Origin: Actinomycetota bacterium
GTDB lineage: Bacteria; Actinomycetota; Actinomycetes; S36-B12; UBA10799
NCBI GenBank assembly: GCA_020637055.1
Contig: JACJWR010000004.1
Location: forward strand, 62,001 to 126,000
DNA: 64,000 bases
Direction of reading: 5' to 3'
Below are positions 10,101 through 19,052 of this stretch, piece after piece. The notes beneath the pieces were generated by a model that was not told where the DNA came from, made no database searches, and saw only the letters and a list, made by a program, of their open reading frames with translations. The translations under genes were made by a program, and so were the position numbers. Each line of letters begins with the position of its first letter. The first letter of the stretch is position 1.

Positions 10101-10449
10101 ACTGGGGGTCTATCAGCGGGCGGTGGGCGAAGGCGCCCTCGAGCCTACGAATCAGCCGTCGGAGGACACCTCGTCTGTTTCTGCGGACGTACCAGGAGTT
10201 CCCGCCGATCCGGGCGGGGGTTCGCTCGTGTTCCTCGGCCAGGGCACCGGGAAGGGTGGAACGGCTCCGGCGGAGCGCCATCAGGCGCCGCTGGCTGACG
10301 GTGGATGGTTGGACGTCGAGTTGGCGACCGCCGCCGAAACGCTCACCACCGAGCGCATCGTGGCACGGGTCTCGTCGGCTTGCGACCGGTGCGACTTCCG
10401 CGGGCTGTGCCCGGCGTTCGGCGGAGTCGATCCCGGGGCCTCACGATGA
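7114..10449 (+). CDS. adnA: AdnA-type subunit of the AdnAB helicase-nuclease
   Basis: A 1111-residue UvrD-like motor plus RecB-like nuclease. Walker A GPGTGKTTTI is near residue 49 and the helicase motif II is YVDEYQDTD. The C-terminal nuclease carries SIDLLVADQ...VDFKTGG. Four cysteines (CPLRWFL, then CDRCDFRGLC at the end) fit an AddB-type 4Fe-4S staple. AdnAB processes double-strand breaks in Actinobacteria that lack or supplement RecBCD. GTG at 7114 is chosen because AGGGAGGA lies 3 nt upstream and earlier starts would run into the divergent gene. The stop overlaps adnB (ATGA). Which paralogue is A or B is taken from order and the Fe-S cysteines. Confidence 0.87.
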   Translation: MREGGRTRPRLRLRHESPDVVAPELDPDQRAVVDHLGSPLLVLAGPGTGKTTTIVESVIARLTGESALAPERVLVLTFSRVAAAELRSRIVARSQAGISPVVATFHSFAWRLLLEFAAETEDDPSLGLLAAPDSELVVRELLADPADTWLRHWPADRRAALSSPGMVDELLGLMAAARAHGWEPKNLALAARSAESPPGGPVPPEWLAAAAFFDHYLDVLDWRGALDYAEVIHRARLLVADHPELAGRFQAIYVDEYQDTDPAQVGLIKDLTVPGTTLVAVGDPDQAIYRFRGADVGGILDFPQQFADAAQRPAPVAVLRRTRRFGPAIRAVADRWIEPVGLGGLPPAVQRSHRDPRCLGPAGEVEVISCTSREQQAAELADLLRRSHLSASQPLAWSDMAVLVRSGVNDIPRLERALLAAGVPVEVPAGDRPLAAEPAIAPLLTALRLADDPDGVELDELEGFLCAPLIGMTPLTLRRLLRQLRVAERQAAEAEARQPRSAGRLLATCFDPQAGDPAGITGALADELIAVLDMIDRMRMAGASVADRLWVAWTHGATGDGEGRWARQLQTTSLAGGPGAHRADAVLDAVIELFSVARRMPVGAGSSVFVDTLTRHRLPAAWLEGSSRRRDSVSLLTVHRAKGAQWPMVVVVGLQQDEWPDARGPVSILTSERIGAGGVRPARTRTELVADERRLAFVAATRASERLVIMSVDSAATDQAPSVLFAEAAQVVGGATAADRPVAHSGRMRLTPAALVASLRATLADPSAPEELRAAAAARLAYVARPTPTGPAIARDAHPDRWWGLAATSESEHALTPADEPVRLSATAVEAVNRCPLRWFLARRVQAGRVRPARAAYGSLLHGAVAAVANGELPAEATAIAEAIRPVFDHLPFAADWERERAWSQAQGDIARFLQWYGELPGPVLGAEVPFDITSVAAAEGDHSQDGDQPDDATPTIRLTGSIDLLVADQDGRVRVVDFKTGGVVPTAADMAHNVQLGVYQRAVGEGALEPTNQPSEDTSSVSADVPGVPADPGGGSLVFLGQGTGKGGTAPAERHQAPLADGGWLDVELATAAETLTTERIVARVSSACDRCDFRGLCPAFGGVDPGASR

Positions 10450-13400
10450 TCGATCAACAGCGGGCCCGGAGCCTGCTCGACGACCTGGGACTCGATCTCA
10501 CCGCCGAACAGGAGCGGGTGGTTCGCCACGCCCCCGACGGTCCGGCGGTGGTGGTGGCGGGAGCCGGATCCGGCAAGACGGCCGTGATGGCGGCCCGGAT
10601 GGCGGTGCTGATCGCCGCCGGTGGAGTTCCGGCCTCGCAGGTGTTGGGCTTGACCTTCACGCGCAAGGCTGCTGCCGAACTCGCCGATCGGGTTGACGGA
10701 TACCTCAGAATCGCCCGGCGCGCCGGCCTGATCGGGCGGCTGGAGTCCGACCCGAACGTGTCCACCTACCATTCCTTCGCACAGCGGTTCGTCCGGGAGC
10801 ATGGAATCCGTTGCGGCATCGACCCCGATCTCAGATTGGAGTCGGAGTTCGGATTGCTGCCCGTGGCATTCCAGGTCGTGGTGGACTCACCGTCCCTCGG
10901 CGCCGAGCCGGAACACGACTTGAGTATCGCGAAAGCCATGTCGGCCATGCGCCGCCTCGACTCCGAACTGGCCGAACACGTGGTGAGCACCCAACGACTG
11001 CGCGAGCAGGAGTCCGCCCGACTGGTTGCGATGTCCGGGGCCAAGTCGAGTGAACGCACCCGAGCGGTGGTCGCCGCTGCCAAGTCGCGCATTCTGGTGA
11101 GTCACCTGGTCGATGAGTACCGAGCCGCGAAAGAGCTGGCTGGCGCCATGGACTATGCCGACCTGATGCGCCTGGCCCACCACATCGCCGCCACCAGCGA
11201 CGAGGCCGTGCGCAACGCCCGTGAGGCCTACAGCACCGTGCTGCTCGACGAGTACCAGGACACCTCGGTGGTGCAGCGGATGTTGTTGCAGCGGCTGTTC
11301 GCCGCGGGACACCAGGTGCTCGCCGTGGGCGATCCCAAGCAGTCGATCTACGCCTTCCGGGGTGCCGCCGCGGGTAGCATCGACGCCTTCGCGGAACACT
11401 TCCCACAGCCTTCGGGTGCACCGACGCCGGAGTTCACGCTCAGTTCGAATTTCCGATCCGGGCGCGCGATCGTGGCTGTGGCGAACGACTCGGCGGCCTC
11501 GCGAAGCGCCCGGGCCGCGGGCCACTCCAACGTTGGCCTGCGCTCCGGTCGGCCGGAACTCGAGGACATCGTGGAGGCCCACTCGTTCTCCACCGACGCC
11601 GCGGAGACCGCGTTCCTCGTCGCCGAAGTCGCCGCCGAGTTGGCTGCCGGAACACCGGCCTCGGAACTACTGGTGCTCGCGCGCAGCAACGAGACCGTGA
11701 CAGCGCTGGCCGATGCCCTGGAATCTGCCGGGATTCCGGCGGTGTCCTCCGATGAGGCTGGACTGTTCGAGTGTGCGCAGGTGCGCGACCTGCTCGCCGA
11801 GTTCGCGGTCGTCATCGATCCCACGGCCAACACCGAGCTGCTCCGCCTGCTGATCGGACCCCGTTGGCGGATCGGCGTTCGCGACCTCAACCTGCTGGGG
11901 CGGCGTGCCCGCGAGTTGGCCGGACCTGCGTGGACCGCCTCTGAGGATTCCGATCTGCTGGCGCGGTTGCACTCGACTGCCGGATCCAGCTCGGACCCGA
12001 CGGAGCTTCCATGCCTGGCCGATGCCCTGGCCGACCCCGGTGAAGGCGACTACTCGGCGGCGGCCAGGCAGCGCTTCTCCCAGCTGGCGGCCGAGTTGGA
12101 GGCGCTCGGCCACCATGCGGGTGAGCCGGTGCCGGATCTGCTCGCCCGCATCCTGCGTGTCACCGGAGCCGAGGTCGAGATCCTCCTCGACGATGCCGAC
12201 GGGCGAGTCGCCGCAGCGATCGACGCTCTTTTGGCGTTGGCCGCTTCCTTCCGTCCCGGCAGCCCCGGCGCGACGTCCGCGGGTTTCCTCCGATTGGTGC
12301 GGCTGGCCACCGAGTCGGGAGCTGATCCTGGTTTCGACGTTGCCGCATCGGTCGACGGCGTGCGGGTGATGACGGTGCACAAGGCGAAAGGTCTCCAGGC
12401 CGACGTGGTGTTCTGGCCGGACTGCGCCGCCGAGGCCTACGACACTGCGCGCCTACGCGGGCATTGGACCTCCACCCCGGGTGCCCTTCCGTCCGATCTG
12501 CGCGGCGACCAGCCGTCGCATACCTCGGTGATCGCCCCGCTGACCACCCGCGAGGTAGACGAGGTGCGCGAGCAGGCCAAGCGCGCCGAGCTCGCGGAAT
12601 CCCAACGACTCGTGTACGTGGCGCTCACCCGGGCCCGCCGAAGGTTGGTCGTGTCGAACCACAGATGGAGGCCGCAACGGCGGCGCCCTCGCCACCCGGC
12701 ATCCCACCTCGAGGCGCTGGCATCGCATCCGGACGTGGCCGTGGGCACCTGGCACGAGCCTCCAGGTGACGACCGCAACCCCTTCGACACGAGCGGTGAA
12801 CCCACTGACTACGCCTTGCCGACATTCGGGGCTGGGGAAGTTCGCCCGCTGCGGGAGTTGGCGGACCAAGTCGCCGGCCAGTTGTCGGCTCGCGAGTCCA
12901 GTCCCCACAAAGCCGAATCCGGGGACACGGTTGAGAATGCCCTGGTGCGTCGATGGGATGCCGATATCGAAGCCCTCGGTCGGGAACTCGAGGAACGGCT
13001 GGTCCGGCAGATAGATGTTCGGGTCCCGGTTGGCTTGAGCACCTCGGCGCTGCAGCGGCTACTTCAGGATCCCGAGTCCTTCGCCGAAACGCTTCGGCGG
13101 CCGATGCCGATGCGATCTTCTCGGCAGGCAGCCCGCGGGATCCGATTCCACGAGTGGGTGGCCAGCCGATGGGAACAGCACGCATTGCTCGACGTGACCG
13201 AGTTCACCGCCGACCGGGAGATCGACCTTGCCTCGGAGTCCGAGGTGGCGGAGTTGATCGAGGCCTTCGAGGCGGGTCCGTACGCGGATCGCCGCCCGGC
13301 CCACATCGAGTATCCCTTCACGGTCACCATCGGCGGTGTCGTGGTGACCGGCCGGATCGATGCGGTCTTCGCCGTCGGGGATGCCGAAGCGGATCCGGGC

Positions 13401-13625
13401 AGCGTCTGCTGGGAGGTGGTGGACTGGAAGACCGGCCGCAGCGAGGCCGCCGACGAGATGCAGTTGGCGTTGTACCGCCTGGCCTGGGCCAAAGTGGCCG
13501 GAGTGGAGCCGGACCAGATCCGAGCGGTGTTCTATCACGTGCCGACGGGATCCTGCGTCGAGCCGCCCGAGCTGCCCACGGAGGAAGAGGTCGCGCAACG
13601 CTACTCGTCGGTGGTGGGTGGCTGA
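10446..13625 (+). CDS. adnB: AdnB-type subunit of the AdnAB helicase-nuclease
   Basis: A 1059-residue partner of AdnA. It has an intact UvrD-type motor: Walker A GAGSGKTAV near residue 39, LLDEYQDTS (motif II), GDPKQSIYAFRG (motif III), and VYVALTRARRRL (motif VI). The C-terminal RecB nuclease has GRIDAVF and VVDWKTGR, so both subunits keep nuclease active-site residues. AdnB is the lead motor in characterised mycobacterial AdnAB. The ATG at 10446 overlaps the adnA stop by 4 bases, so synthesis is probably coupled to give equal amounts. The 3' end overlaps convergent nudC by 25 bases. Confidence 0.88.
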   Translation: MIDQQRARSLLDDLGLDLTAEQERVVRHAPDGPAVVVAGAGSGKTAVMAARMAVLIAAGGVPASQVLGLTFTRKAAAELADRVDGYLRIARRAGLIGRLESDPNVSTYHSFAQRFVREHGIRCGIDPDLRLESEFGLLPVAFQVVVDSPSLGAEPEHDLSIAKAMSAMRRLDSELAEHVVSTQRLREQESARLVAMSGAKSSERTRAVVAAAKSRILVSHLVDEYRAAKELAGAMDYADLMRLAHHIAATSDEAVRNAREAYSTVLLDEYQDTSVVQRMLLQRLFAAGHQVLAVGDPKQSIYAFRGAAAGSIDAFAEHFPQPSGAPTPEFTLSSNFRSGRAIVAVANDSAASRSARAAGHSNVGLRSGRPELEDIVEAHSFSTDAAETAFLVAEVAAELAAGTPASELLVLARSNETVTALADALESAGIPAVSSDEAGLFECAQVRDLLAEFAVVIDPTANTELLRLLIGPRWRIGVRDLNLLGRRARELAGPAWTASEDSDLLARLHSTAGSSSDPTELPCLADALADPGEGDYSAAARQRFSQLAAELEALGHHAGEPVPDLLARILRVTGAEVEILLDDADGRVAAAIDALLALAASFRPGSPGATSAGFLRLVRLATESGADPGFDVAASVDGVRVMTVHKAKGLQADVVFWPDCAAEAYDTARLRGHWTSTPGALPSDLRGDQPSHTSVIAPLTTREVDEVREQAKRAELAESQRLVYVALTRARRRLVVSNHRWRPQRRRPRHPASHLEALASHPDVAVGTWHEPPGDDRNPFDTSGEPTDYALPTFGAGEVRPLRELADQVAGQLSARESSPHKAESGDTVENALVRRWDADIEALGRELEERLVRQIDVRVPVGLSTSALQRLLQDPESFAETLRRPMPMRSSRQAARGIRFHEWVASRWEQHALLDVTEFTADREIDLASESEVAELIEAFEAGPYADRRPAHIEYPFTVTIGGVVVTGRIDAVFAVGDAEADPGSVCWEVVDWKTGRSEAADEMQLALYRLAWAKVAGVEPDQIRAVFYHVPTGSCVEPPELPTEEEVAQRYSSVVGG

Positions 13626-14539
13626 CCACGCGACCAGTCACCGGGCAACTCGCCGCCGAACCAGTCCTCGATGAGGTGCCGGGCGATCGACACCCGGGGT
13701 GGGATCCGGACCTCGCCGAGCGCCGCCAGCCGGGCGAGTTCGGCTCGGCTGAACCAGCGCGCCTCGGCGATCTCATCACCGTCCGGGGTGGGATCTGCGG
13801 TCCCGCTGGCGCGGGCGTGGAACCCGAGCATGAGCGAACCCGGGAAGGGCCACGGTTGGCTTCCGCGGTAGTGCAACGAGTCCGGGTCGACGACCACTCC
13901 GGCTTCTTCGTAGACCTCCCTGCGAAGTGTGTGCTCCGCCGACTCACCAGCCTCGACGAACCCCGCCAGGGTGGAGAACCAGGTCCGGTGCCAGTCGCTG
14001 CGCCTGCCCAGCAGCGCCCGATCCAGCTCGTCGCGCACCAGCACGATGATGGCCGGGTCGGTGCGGGGGAAGTGGGTGGAACCGTCGGCGGTGCATCGAC
14101 GTGCCCAGCCGGCTTCGACGATCTCGGTCTGTGATCCGCAGCGCGGACAGAAGCGATGGCGGCGGTGCCACTGCCCGAGCGCCACCGCAGTCGTGGCCAG
14201 GGCGGCGTCGGCATCGTCCAAGTCGGCTCCGACGAGTCGCAGGCTGCTCAACTCGAGGTCGGCTGCATCAGCCCTCGAGGTCCACTCCGCGTCACGCAGC
14301 ACTGCCACCCGCGGCACATCAGTGGCACCCAACAGAACCGCGTGGGCCTGGTCGTCGGCGACCACTGCTCGCCAGGCCAGGGACGATCCTTCGGTGGCGA
14401 AGCGCTCACCGGTGACGTCGATGGCCGACGCACCCCCGGCGGTTGCGGCCGCCCACCAATCCTCGCGTTGACGCAATCCCCAGTCGTCCCGGAGCGGTCC
14501 ACGGGCAAGAGCGAGATCGGCGAGTAGACGGTGGGTCAC
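13601..14539 (-). CDS. nudC: NAD(+) diphosphatase, NudC-type Nudix hydrolase
   Basis: A 312-residue NudC-family protein. It has the N-terminal NUDIX-like domain, a zinc-ribbon region, the Nudix box GFVEAGESAEHTLRREVYEEAGV-type pattern (start near residue 192, ends EEAGV), and the diagnostic SQPWPFPGS motif downstream. The family hydrolyses NAD(H) to NMN(H) plus AMP and can remove NAD caps from RNA. The zinc ribbon is atypical: the first pair CPRC is intact, but the second pair reads CTAD, losing one cysteine. It starts at GTG 14539, overlapping the upstream exonuclease stop (GTGA), and ends inside the 3' end of adnB. Confidence 0.9.
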   Translation of the reverse strand: MTHRLLADLALARGPLRDDWGLRQREDWWAAATAGGASAIDVTGERFATEGSSLAWRAVVADDQAHAVLLGATDVPRVAVLRDAEWTSRADAADLELSSLRLVGADLDDADAALATTAVALGQWHRRHRFCPRCGSQTEIVEAGWARRCTADGSTHFPRTDPAIIVLVRDELDRALLGRRSDWHRTWFSTLAGFVEAGESAEHTLRREVYEEAGVVVDPDSLHYRGSQPWPFPGSLMLGFHARASGTADPTPDGDEIAEARWFSRAELARLAALGEVRIPPRVSIARHLIEDWFGGELPGDWSRGQPPTTDE

Positions 14540-15501
14540 CCATGGACCTTAGCCAGCACGGCTGTCAATCGCGAGACGACCGTGTCGAGGCCCCACCTGG
14601 TCGCCAGGGCAGCCAACGCGGACTCGTCGCGCGGGACGCGCGGCAATGACATGTCGATATCAGTGGGAAGTGGCACCGTGCGTACGGCCAGCACCACGTC
14701 GGGCACGAGGTCCAGGTACTCGGTCGAACTGTTGATCTTGGTGCGCACCCCGGCCGCCATGGACGAGTCCGGGTCGGCCGCCGCCGCGCGGATCGCCGCC
14801 AGGTCGCCGTACTCCCGGACGAGTTTGGCGGCCGTTCGCTCGCCGATGCCTTTCACACCCGGCAATCCGTCCGAGGGGTCACCTCGCAGCGCGGCGAAGT
14901 CGCCGTACAGCCGGGCCGGGATGTCGTACCGGGCGGTCAGCCACGCCTCATCGACCAGTTCCGCCCGTCCGACCCCCTTCGCCGCCGTGTACAGCACGGC
15001 GATGCGCCGGTCATCGTCGACCAACTGGAAGAGGTCGCGATCGCCGGTGACGATGCGCACCGGGCCGTCGGCCCGTTCGGCAAGGGTCGCGATGACGTCG
15101 TCGGCCTCGAACCCGGGAGCCCCGATCCGCGCGATACCCACCGCGGCCAGCACGTCTTCGATGATCGGCACCTGTGGAGCGAGGTCGTCGGGCACCTCCT
15201 CGGTCACTCCGCTCGGAGATGGGCTTTCGGCCACACGGTGGGCTTTGTAGCTCGGGATGGCCGCGACCCGGAACTCCGGGCGCCAGTCGTCGTCCCAGCA
15301 GGCGGCCAGTTGGGTCGGCTGGTAGTCGCGCACGAGCCGGGTGATGAAGTCCAGCAAGCCCCGCACGGCATTGGTCGGAGTTCCGTCCGGGGCGGTGAGA
15401 TTGGCCGGCATGCCGAAGTAGGCACGGAAGTACAGCGATGCGGTGTCGAGCAGCATGATGCGCGATTCGGTGCTGGCCACGGCGCTCCTGGGGTCGTGCA
15501 T
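14536..15501 (-). CDS. 5'-3' exonuclease (Pol I-like FEN domain, stand-alone)
   Basis: About 321 residues, matching the 5'-3' exonuclease domain of DNA polymerase I without the polymerase. Metal-binding acidic motifs are visible: LLDTASLYFRAYFG, PGFEADDVIATLA, VTGDRDLFQLV, followed by the helix-hairpin-helix region GLPGVKGIGERTAAKL. It should cleave 5' flaps and RNA primers. Start choice is uncertain: GTG 15507 and ATG 15501 are both possible and neither has a clear ribosome binding site. The stop overlaps the start of nudC, so the two are probably one transcript. Placement beside AdnAB, UvrD2 and NudC gives a nucleic-acid-processing neighbourhood. Confidence 0.87.
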   Translation of the reverse strand: MHDPRSAVASTESRIMLLDTASLYFRAYFGMPANLTAPDGTPTNAVRGLLDFITRLVRDYQPTQLAACWDDDWRPEFRVAAIPSYKAHRVAESPSPSGVTEEVPDDLAPQVPIIEDVLAAVGIARIGAPGFEADDVIATLAERADGPVRIVTGDRDLFQLVDDDRRIAVLYTAAKGVGRAELVDEAWLTARYDIPARLYGDFAALRGDPSDGLPGVKGIGERTAAKLVREYGDLAAIRAAAADPDSSMAAGVRTKINSSTEYLDLVPDVVLAVRTVPLPTDIDMSLPRVPRDESALAALATRWGLDTVVSRLTAVLAKVHG

Positions 15502-15657
15502 AGTCACGGGATCGAGGTGGTGCTTCGGCCAGTTGCGACCCTAGTGAGGAGCGCCCTGCCGTTGCCGGACGACTGGGCAGACCGACGGGATTCGGGTCGC
15601 CGCGCACGGTCCGATTCGCGGGTGCGCCGGTGATCGTCGGCGAGTAGCGTGAGCCGC

Positions 15658-16530
15658 GTGAGGGTGGCGACGTTCAACATTCTGCACGGTCAACGTGTGC
15701 GCAGCGCGCAACCGGGCACCCCGCTGCTGCCGGCGGTGGACCCGGCCGACTTGACCGCCGTCGCCAGGGATCTGGGCGTGGACGTGCTGGGGATGCAGGA
15801 GGTCGATGCCCACCAGGAACGATCCGGGGGAGTGGACCAGACGAAACTGGTGGCCGACGCGATGGCGGTGTCGGACGTGATCCCGGATCGACTGTTCGTG
15901 CCTTCGGTGAGCGGTACCCCGGGTCATCGGGGCGCCTTCGATCGAGCCGATGAGGACCTGCACCGAGCCGTGCATGACGGTCCCAGGCCGGAACACGGCC
16001 CGCTCTACGGGGTGTCCCTGATCTCTCGGCTGCCCGTGCGGAGTTGGCACCGGGTGACCTTCGGCGCGCCGCGGGTGTCGCTGCCGCTGCTGGTCCCATC
16101 GTTGCCGAGGCCGCGCCTGCTGTCCGTGCCGGACGAACCCCGCGCAGTGGTCGCAGCAGTGGTGGAGGTGGGTCCCGGCGCCCATGTCACGGTTGCCACC
16201 GCACATCTGTCGTTCGTGCCCGGCGTGAACGTTGCGCAACTGCGCCGCCTGGTGTCGTGGCTACGCCCGTTCCCGCGGCCACTGGTGTTGATGGGGGACT
16301 TCAACCTGCCCGGCGCACTACCAGAGTTGATCACCCGCTGGCCGGGTGTGGTGAAGGGGGCCACCTACCCCTCGTTCGGGCCGCGGGTGCAGTTCGATCA
16401 CATCCTGCTCGACGGTTTCAGCGACGACGCGGTCGCCCGGGCGCGGGCGTCGGTGGATATCCGGGCCATGGACGTGAGCGACCACTGCGCGGTTGCCGCA
16501 GACATACCGGTAGCTCTCCCAGTCGGCTAG
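15658..16530 (+). CDS. Endonuclease/exonuclease/phosphatase family protein
   Basis: About 290 residues of the metal-dependent EEP fold (DNase I/APE1/phosphodiesterase superfamily). The motifs are RVATFNILHG at the N terminus, MQEVDAHQERSG (catalytic glutamate), GVSLISRLPV, TAHLSF, LMGDFNLPG and the C-terminal SDHCAVAADI pair. The specific substrate (DNA, phospholipid or sugar phosphate) cannot be set from sequence. GTG at 15658 is chosen because TAGCGT lies exactly 7 nt upstream, a leaderless layout; an in-frame GTG at 15649 would lie across that hexamer. It is divergent from the exonuclease gene and convergent with the mycoredoxin gene. Confidence 0.85.
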   Translation: MRVATFNILHGQRVRSAQPGTPLLPAVDPADLTAVARDLGVDVLGMQEVDAHQERSGGVDQTKLVADAMAVSDVIPDRLFVPSVSGTPGHRGAFDRADEDLHRAVHDGPRPEHGPLYGVSLISRLPVRSWHRVTFGAPRVSLPLLVPSLPRPRLLSVPDEPRAVVAAVVEVGPGAHVTVATAHLSFVPGVNVAQLRRLVSWLRPFPRPLVLMGDFNLPGALPELITRWPGVVKGATYPSFGPRVQFDHILLDGFSDDAVARARASVDIRAMDVSDHCAVAADIPVALPVG

Positions 16531-16567
16531 GTCCCGCCCTCGCGAGTTCGGATCGCGACGCTGTCCG

Positions 16568-16828
16568 CTAGGGATGCATCCGGGCGCGGACCGCGCCGAT
16601 CGGGGGGTTGGTGAGCACCGATCCGTCGGGAAAGAGCACTGTCGGCACGGTCCGGTTGCCGTGGTTGTTGTGCTCGACGAAAGCCGCTGCACTGGCGTCG
16701 CGCTCGATGTCGACGATGGTGAAGGGGATGTTCTCGCGCTCCATCTGGGCCTTCAGTCGCAGGCAATAGCCGCACCAGGTGGTGCTGTACATCACGAGGG
16801 GTTCACGGTCGCCCAGTGGTTCGGTCAC
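16568..16828 (-). CDS. mrx1: Mycoredoxin-type glutaredoxin
   Basis: An 86-residue glutaredoxin-fold protein with the active site TTWCGYCLRLK and the cis-proline loop NRTVPTVLFPDGS. It closely resembles mycobacterial Mrx1, which uses mycothiol rather than glutathione to reduce mixed disulfides, implying the host makes mycothiol (inference). GTG at 16828 gives a family-length product; a longer start at 16867 would add 13 residues. It is divergent from uvrD2, the same arrangement as in mycobacteria. A hexamer CAGACT stands 6 nt before the GTG, possibly a weak leaderless -10. Confidence 0.88.
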   Translation of the reverse strand: MTEPLGDREPLVMYSTTWCGYCLRLKAQMERENIPFTIVDIERDASAAAFVEHNNHGNRTVPTVLFPDGSVLTNPPIGAVRARMHP

Positions 16829-16919
16829 GGCACAAGTCTGACATCGGCCGGTTTGGCCTGCATCCACAAGGCGGGCGCGCGGCGCCCTGCCGGTCGCACC
16901 CCCGTGTCAGAATCGGTCC

Positions 16920-19052
16920 ATGCCCTCGGCCGAGCATCTGTTGAGCGGGCTCGATCCCGATCAGCGGGTGGCGGCCACCTCCTTGCACGGCCCGGTGGCG
17001 ATCATCGCCGGAGCGGGCTCGGGCAAGACCAGGGTGATCACCCACCGCATCGCCTATGCCATCCACACCGGCGAACACGACGCACGCTCCTCGGTCGCGG
17101 TCACATTCACTGCCAAGGCGGCCGGCGAGATGACCCGGCGACTGCGCGCGCTCGCGGTGCCCGAAGTGCGGGTGCGGACTTTCCACGCGGCCGCGCTGCG
17201 ACAACTGCGCCACTACTACCCGCAGGTGCTCAATCGGGACCTGCCGGAGGTCACAGCGGTGAAGGCGCCGTTGCTCGGTGCCGCTGCGACGGGGCTGAGT
17301 CTTCCCGCCAACGCTGCGGCACTGCGCGACTACGCCTCCGAGATCGAATGGGCCAAGGTGAACAGCATCCCGCCGCGGGACTACTGCCAGGCTATCGACA
17401 AGGCGCGGCGGCAGCCGCCGGCGGGACTGCCGGGGCCGGTGATGGCCGAAATCTTCGAGGAGTACGAGCGCCGCAAGACCGCCGCCGGCAGGATCGACTT
17501 CGAGGACGTCCTGCTGCTCATGGTCGCGTTGCTCGAAGCACGGCCAGAGGTGGCGGCACACGTACGTGGTGGGCTGCGCCACATCACCGTCGACGAATAC
17601 CAGGACGCCTCGCCGGTGCAACAGCGGCTCCTCGATGCCTGGCTTGGTGACAACGACAACCTCTGCGTCGTCGGCGATCCGTCCCAGACCATCTACAGTT
17701 TCGCCGGAGCGGATGCCTCCCTGCTCACCACTTTCGCCGATCGCTACCCGGATGCCACAGTCGTCCGGCTGCCGAGCACCTACCGGTGCACACCTGAGAT
17801 CACCGCGACCGCGAATCGGGTGCTCGCCGCGGGCGGTGAAGGGCTCACGTTGACGTCGCGCCAGCAGTCGGGGCCGGCGGTGCGGGTGCGCGGCTATGCG
17901 GATGCCGCGGCCGAGGCCGGCGGGGTCGCCGACCAGATCGCCGACCTGCTGGCCGACGGGGTGGCCGCCTCGGATGTGGCGATCCTGATGCGGCTCAACG
18001 CGTTGACCGAGCCGTTCGAGGAGGCGCTCTCTGCTCGCGGCATCGGATACCAGGTGAGCGGCGGAACCGGCTTCTTCCGGCGTGCCGAAGTGCGCAAGGC
18101 GCTCACCGTGATTCGGGGCGCCGGCGTCGCCACGGCGGCCGGCACCGATACCGCGCAGGGGGCGGCCGATTCGCTCAGCCAGACCGTGGCAGCGCTGCTG
18201 GCCGGTCTGGGCTGGACCCCGCAGCCGCCATTGACCGCGGGCGCGAGTCGGGATCGCTGGGAGTCGCTGGCCGCGCTGCACGCCGCGGCACGGGAGTTCG
18301 AGGCGTCCCACCCGGGTGCGACGCTGCGCGATTTCGCCGCTGAGTTGACCGACCGAGCCGAGCGCGCCGATGCACCGGATGGCGCCGGGGTGACGCTCGC
18401 GTCGCTGCATTCGGCGAAAGGGGCGGAGTGGCCGGTGGTGTTCCTGGTGGGTCTGGCCGAAGGTGTGCTGCCGCATTCGTCGGCGACCACGGCGGGGGAT
18501 ATCGCCGAGGAGCGCCGATTGCTCTATGTCGGCATCACCCGAGCCGCCAAGCGGCTGGTGCTCACCTACTCGAAAGCTCGAAGCGCTGGTGGGCGCGAAC
18601 GATCCCCTTCTCGGTTCTTGGCCGCGATCAGCGAAGACGTGGCAGCGTCGATGGCAGCGAACCGCCAGACGGCCAAGGCGAGCGGCAAGAGGGGGCGCGG
18701 CGCGAAGGCGCGCAGGTGCCGGAACTGCGGCAAGCCGCTGGACACCGGCGCCGAACAGGCCCTTGGACGCTGCCGTGACTGCCCCGGCACGGTGGATGTG
18801 GACTTGCTCGAGCGACTGCGCAGTTGGCGGCGGCAAGCGGCCGAAGACCTGGCTGCGGCCAAGGGCAAGGACCGCGAGCCGGCGTTCATGGTCGCCCGTG
18901 ACGAGACACTCGAGGCGATCGCCGAGAAGCGCCCGACCGATCTGGCGGCGCTGGCGTCCATACCCGGCATCGGTCCGAGCAAATTGGACGACTTCGGCGA
19001 AGCGATCCTGGAAGTCGTCAACGAGGGTCTACCGGTCACGCAGCCGGACTGA
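16920..19052 (+). CDS. uvrD2: UvrD2-type superfamily 1 helicase with HRDC domain
   Basis: A 710-residue SF1 3'-5' helicase. Motif I GAGSGKTRV is near residue 33, motif II ITVDEYQDAS, motif III GDPSQTIYSFAGA, and motif VI YVGITRAAKRL. After the motor there is a basic linker, a tetracysteine element (CRNC and CRDC, about residues 600-626), and a C-terminal HRDC domain that includes IPGIGPSKLDDFG. This motor-tetracysteine-HRDC order is that of mycobacterial UvrD2. The 3' end overlaps the convergent DDAH-like gene by 24 bases. It is the third UvrD-type motor within 12 kb. Confidence 0.92.
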   Translation: MPSAEHLLSGLDPDQRVAATSLHGPVAIIAGAGSGKTRVITHRIAYAIHTGEHDARSSVAVTFTAKAAGEMTRRLRALAVPEVRVRTFHAAALRQLRHYYPQVLNRDLPEVTAVKAPLLGAAATGLSLPANAAALRDYASEIEWAKVNSIPPRDYCQAIDKARRQPPAGLPGPVMAEIFEEYERRKTAAGRIDFEDVLLLMVALLEARPEVAAHVRGGLRHITVDEYQDASPVQQRLLDAWLGDNDNLCVVGDPSQTIYSFAGADASLLTTFADRYPDATVVRLPSTYRCTPEITATANRVLAAGGEGLTLTSRQQSGPAVRVRGYADAAAEAGGVADQIADLLADGVAASDVAILMRLNALTEPFEEALSARGIGYQVSGGTGFFRRAEVRKALTVIRGAGVATAAGTDTAQGAADSLSQTVAALLAGLGWTPQPPLTAGASRDRWESLAALHAAAREFEASHPGATLRDFAAELTDRAERADAPDGAGVTLASLHSAKGAEWPVVFLVGLAEGVLPHSSATTAGDIAEERRLLYVGITRAAKRLVLTYSKARSAGGRERSPSRFLAAISEDVAASMAANRQTAKASGKRGRGAKARRCRNCGKPLDTGAEQALGRCRDCPGTVDVDLLERLRSWRRQAAEDLAAAKGKDREPAFMVARDETLEAIAEKRPTDLAALASIPGIGPSKLDDFGEAILEVVNEGLPVTQPD

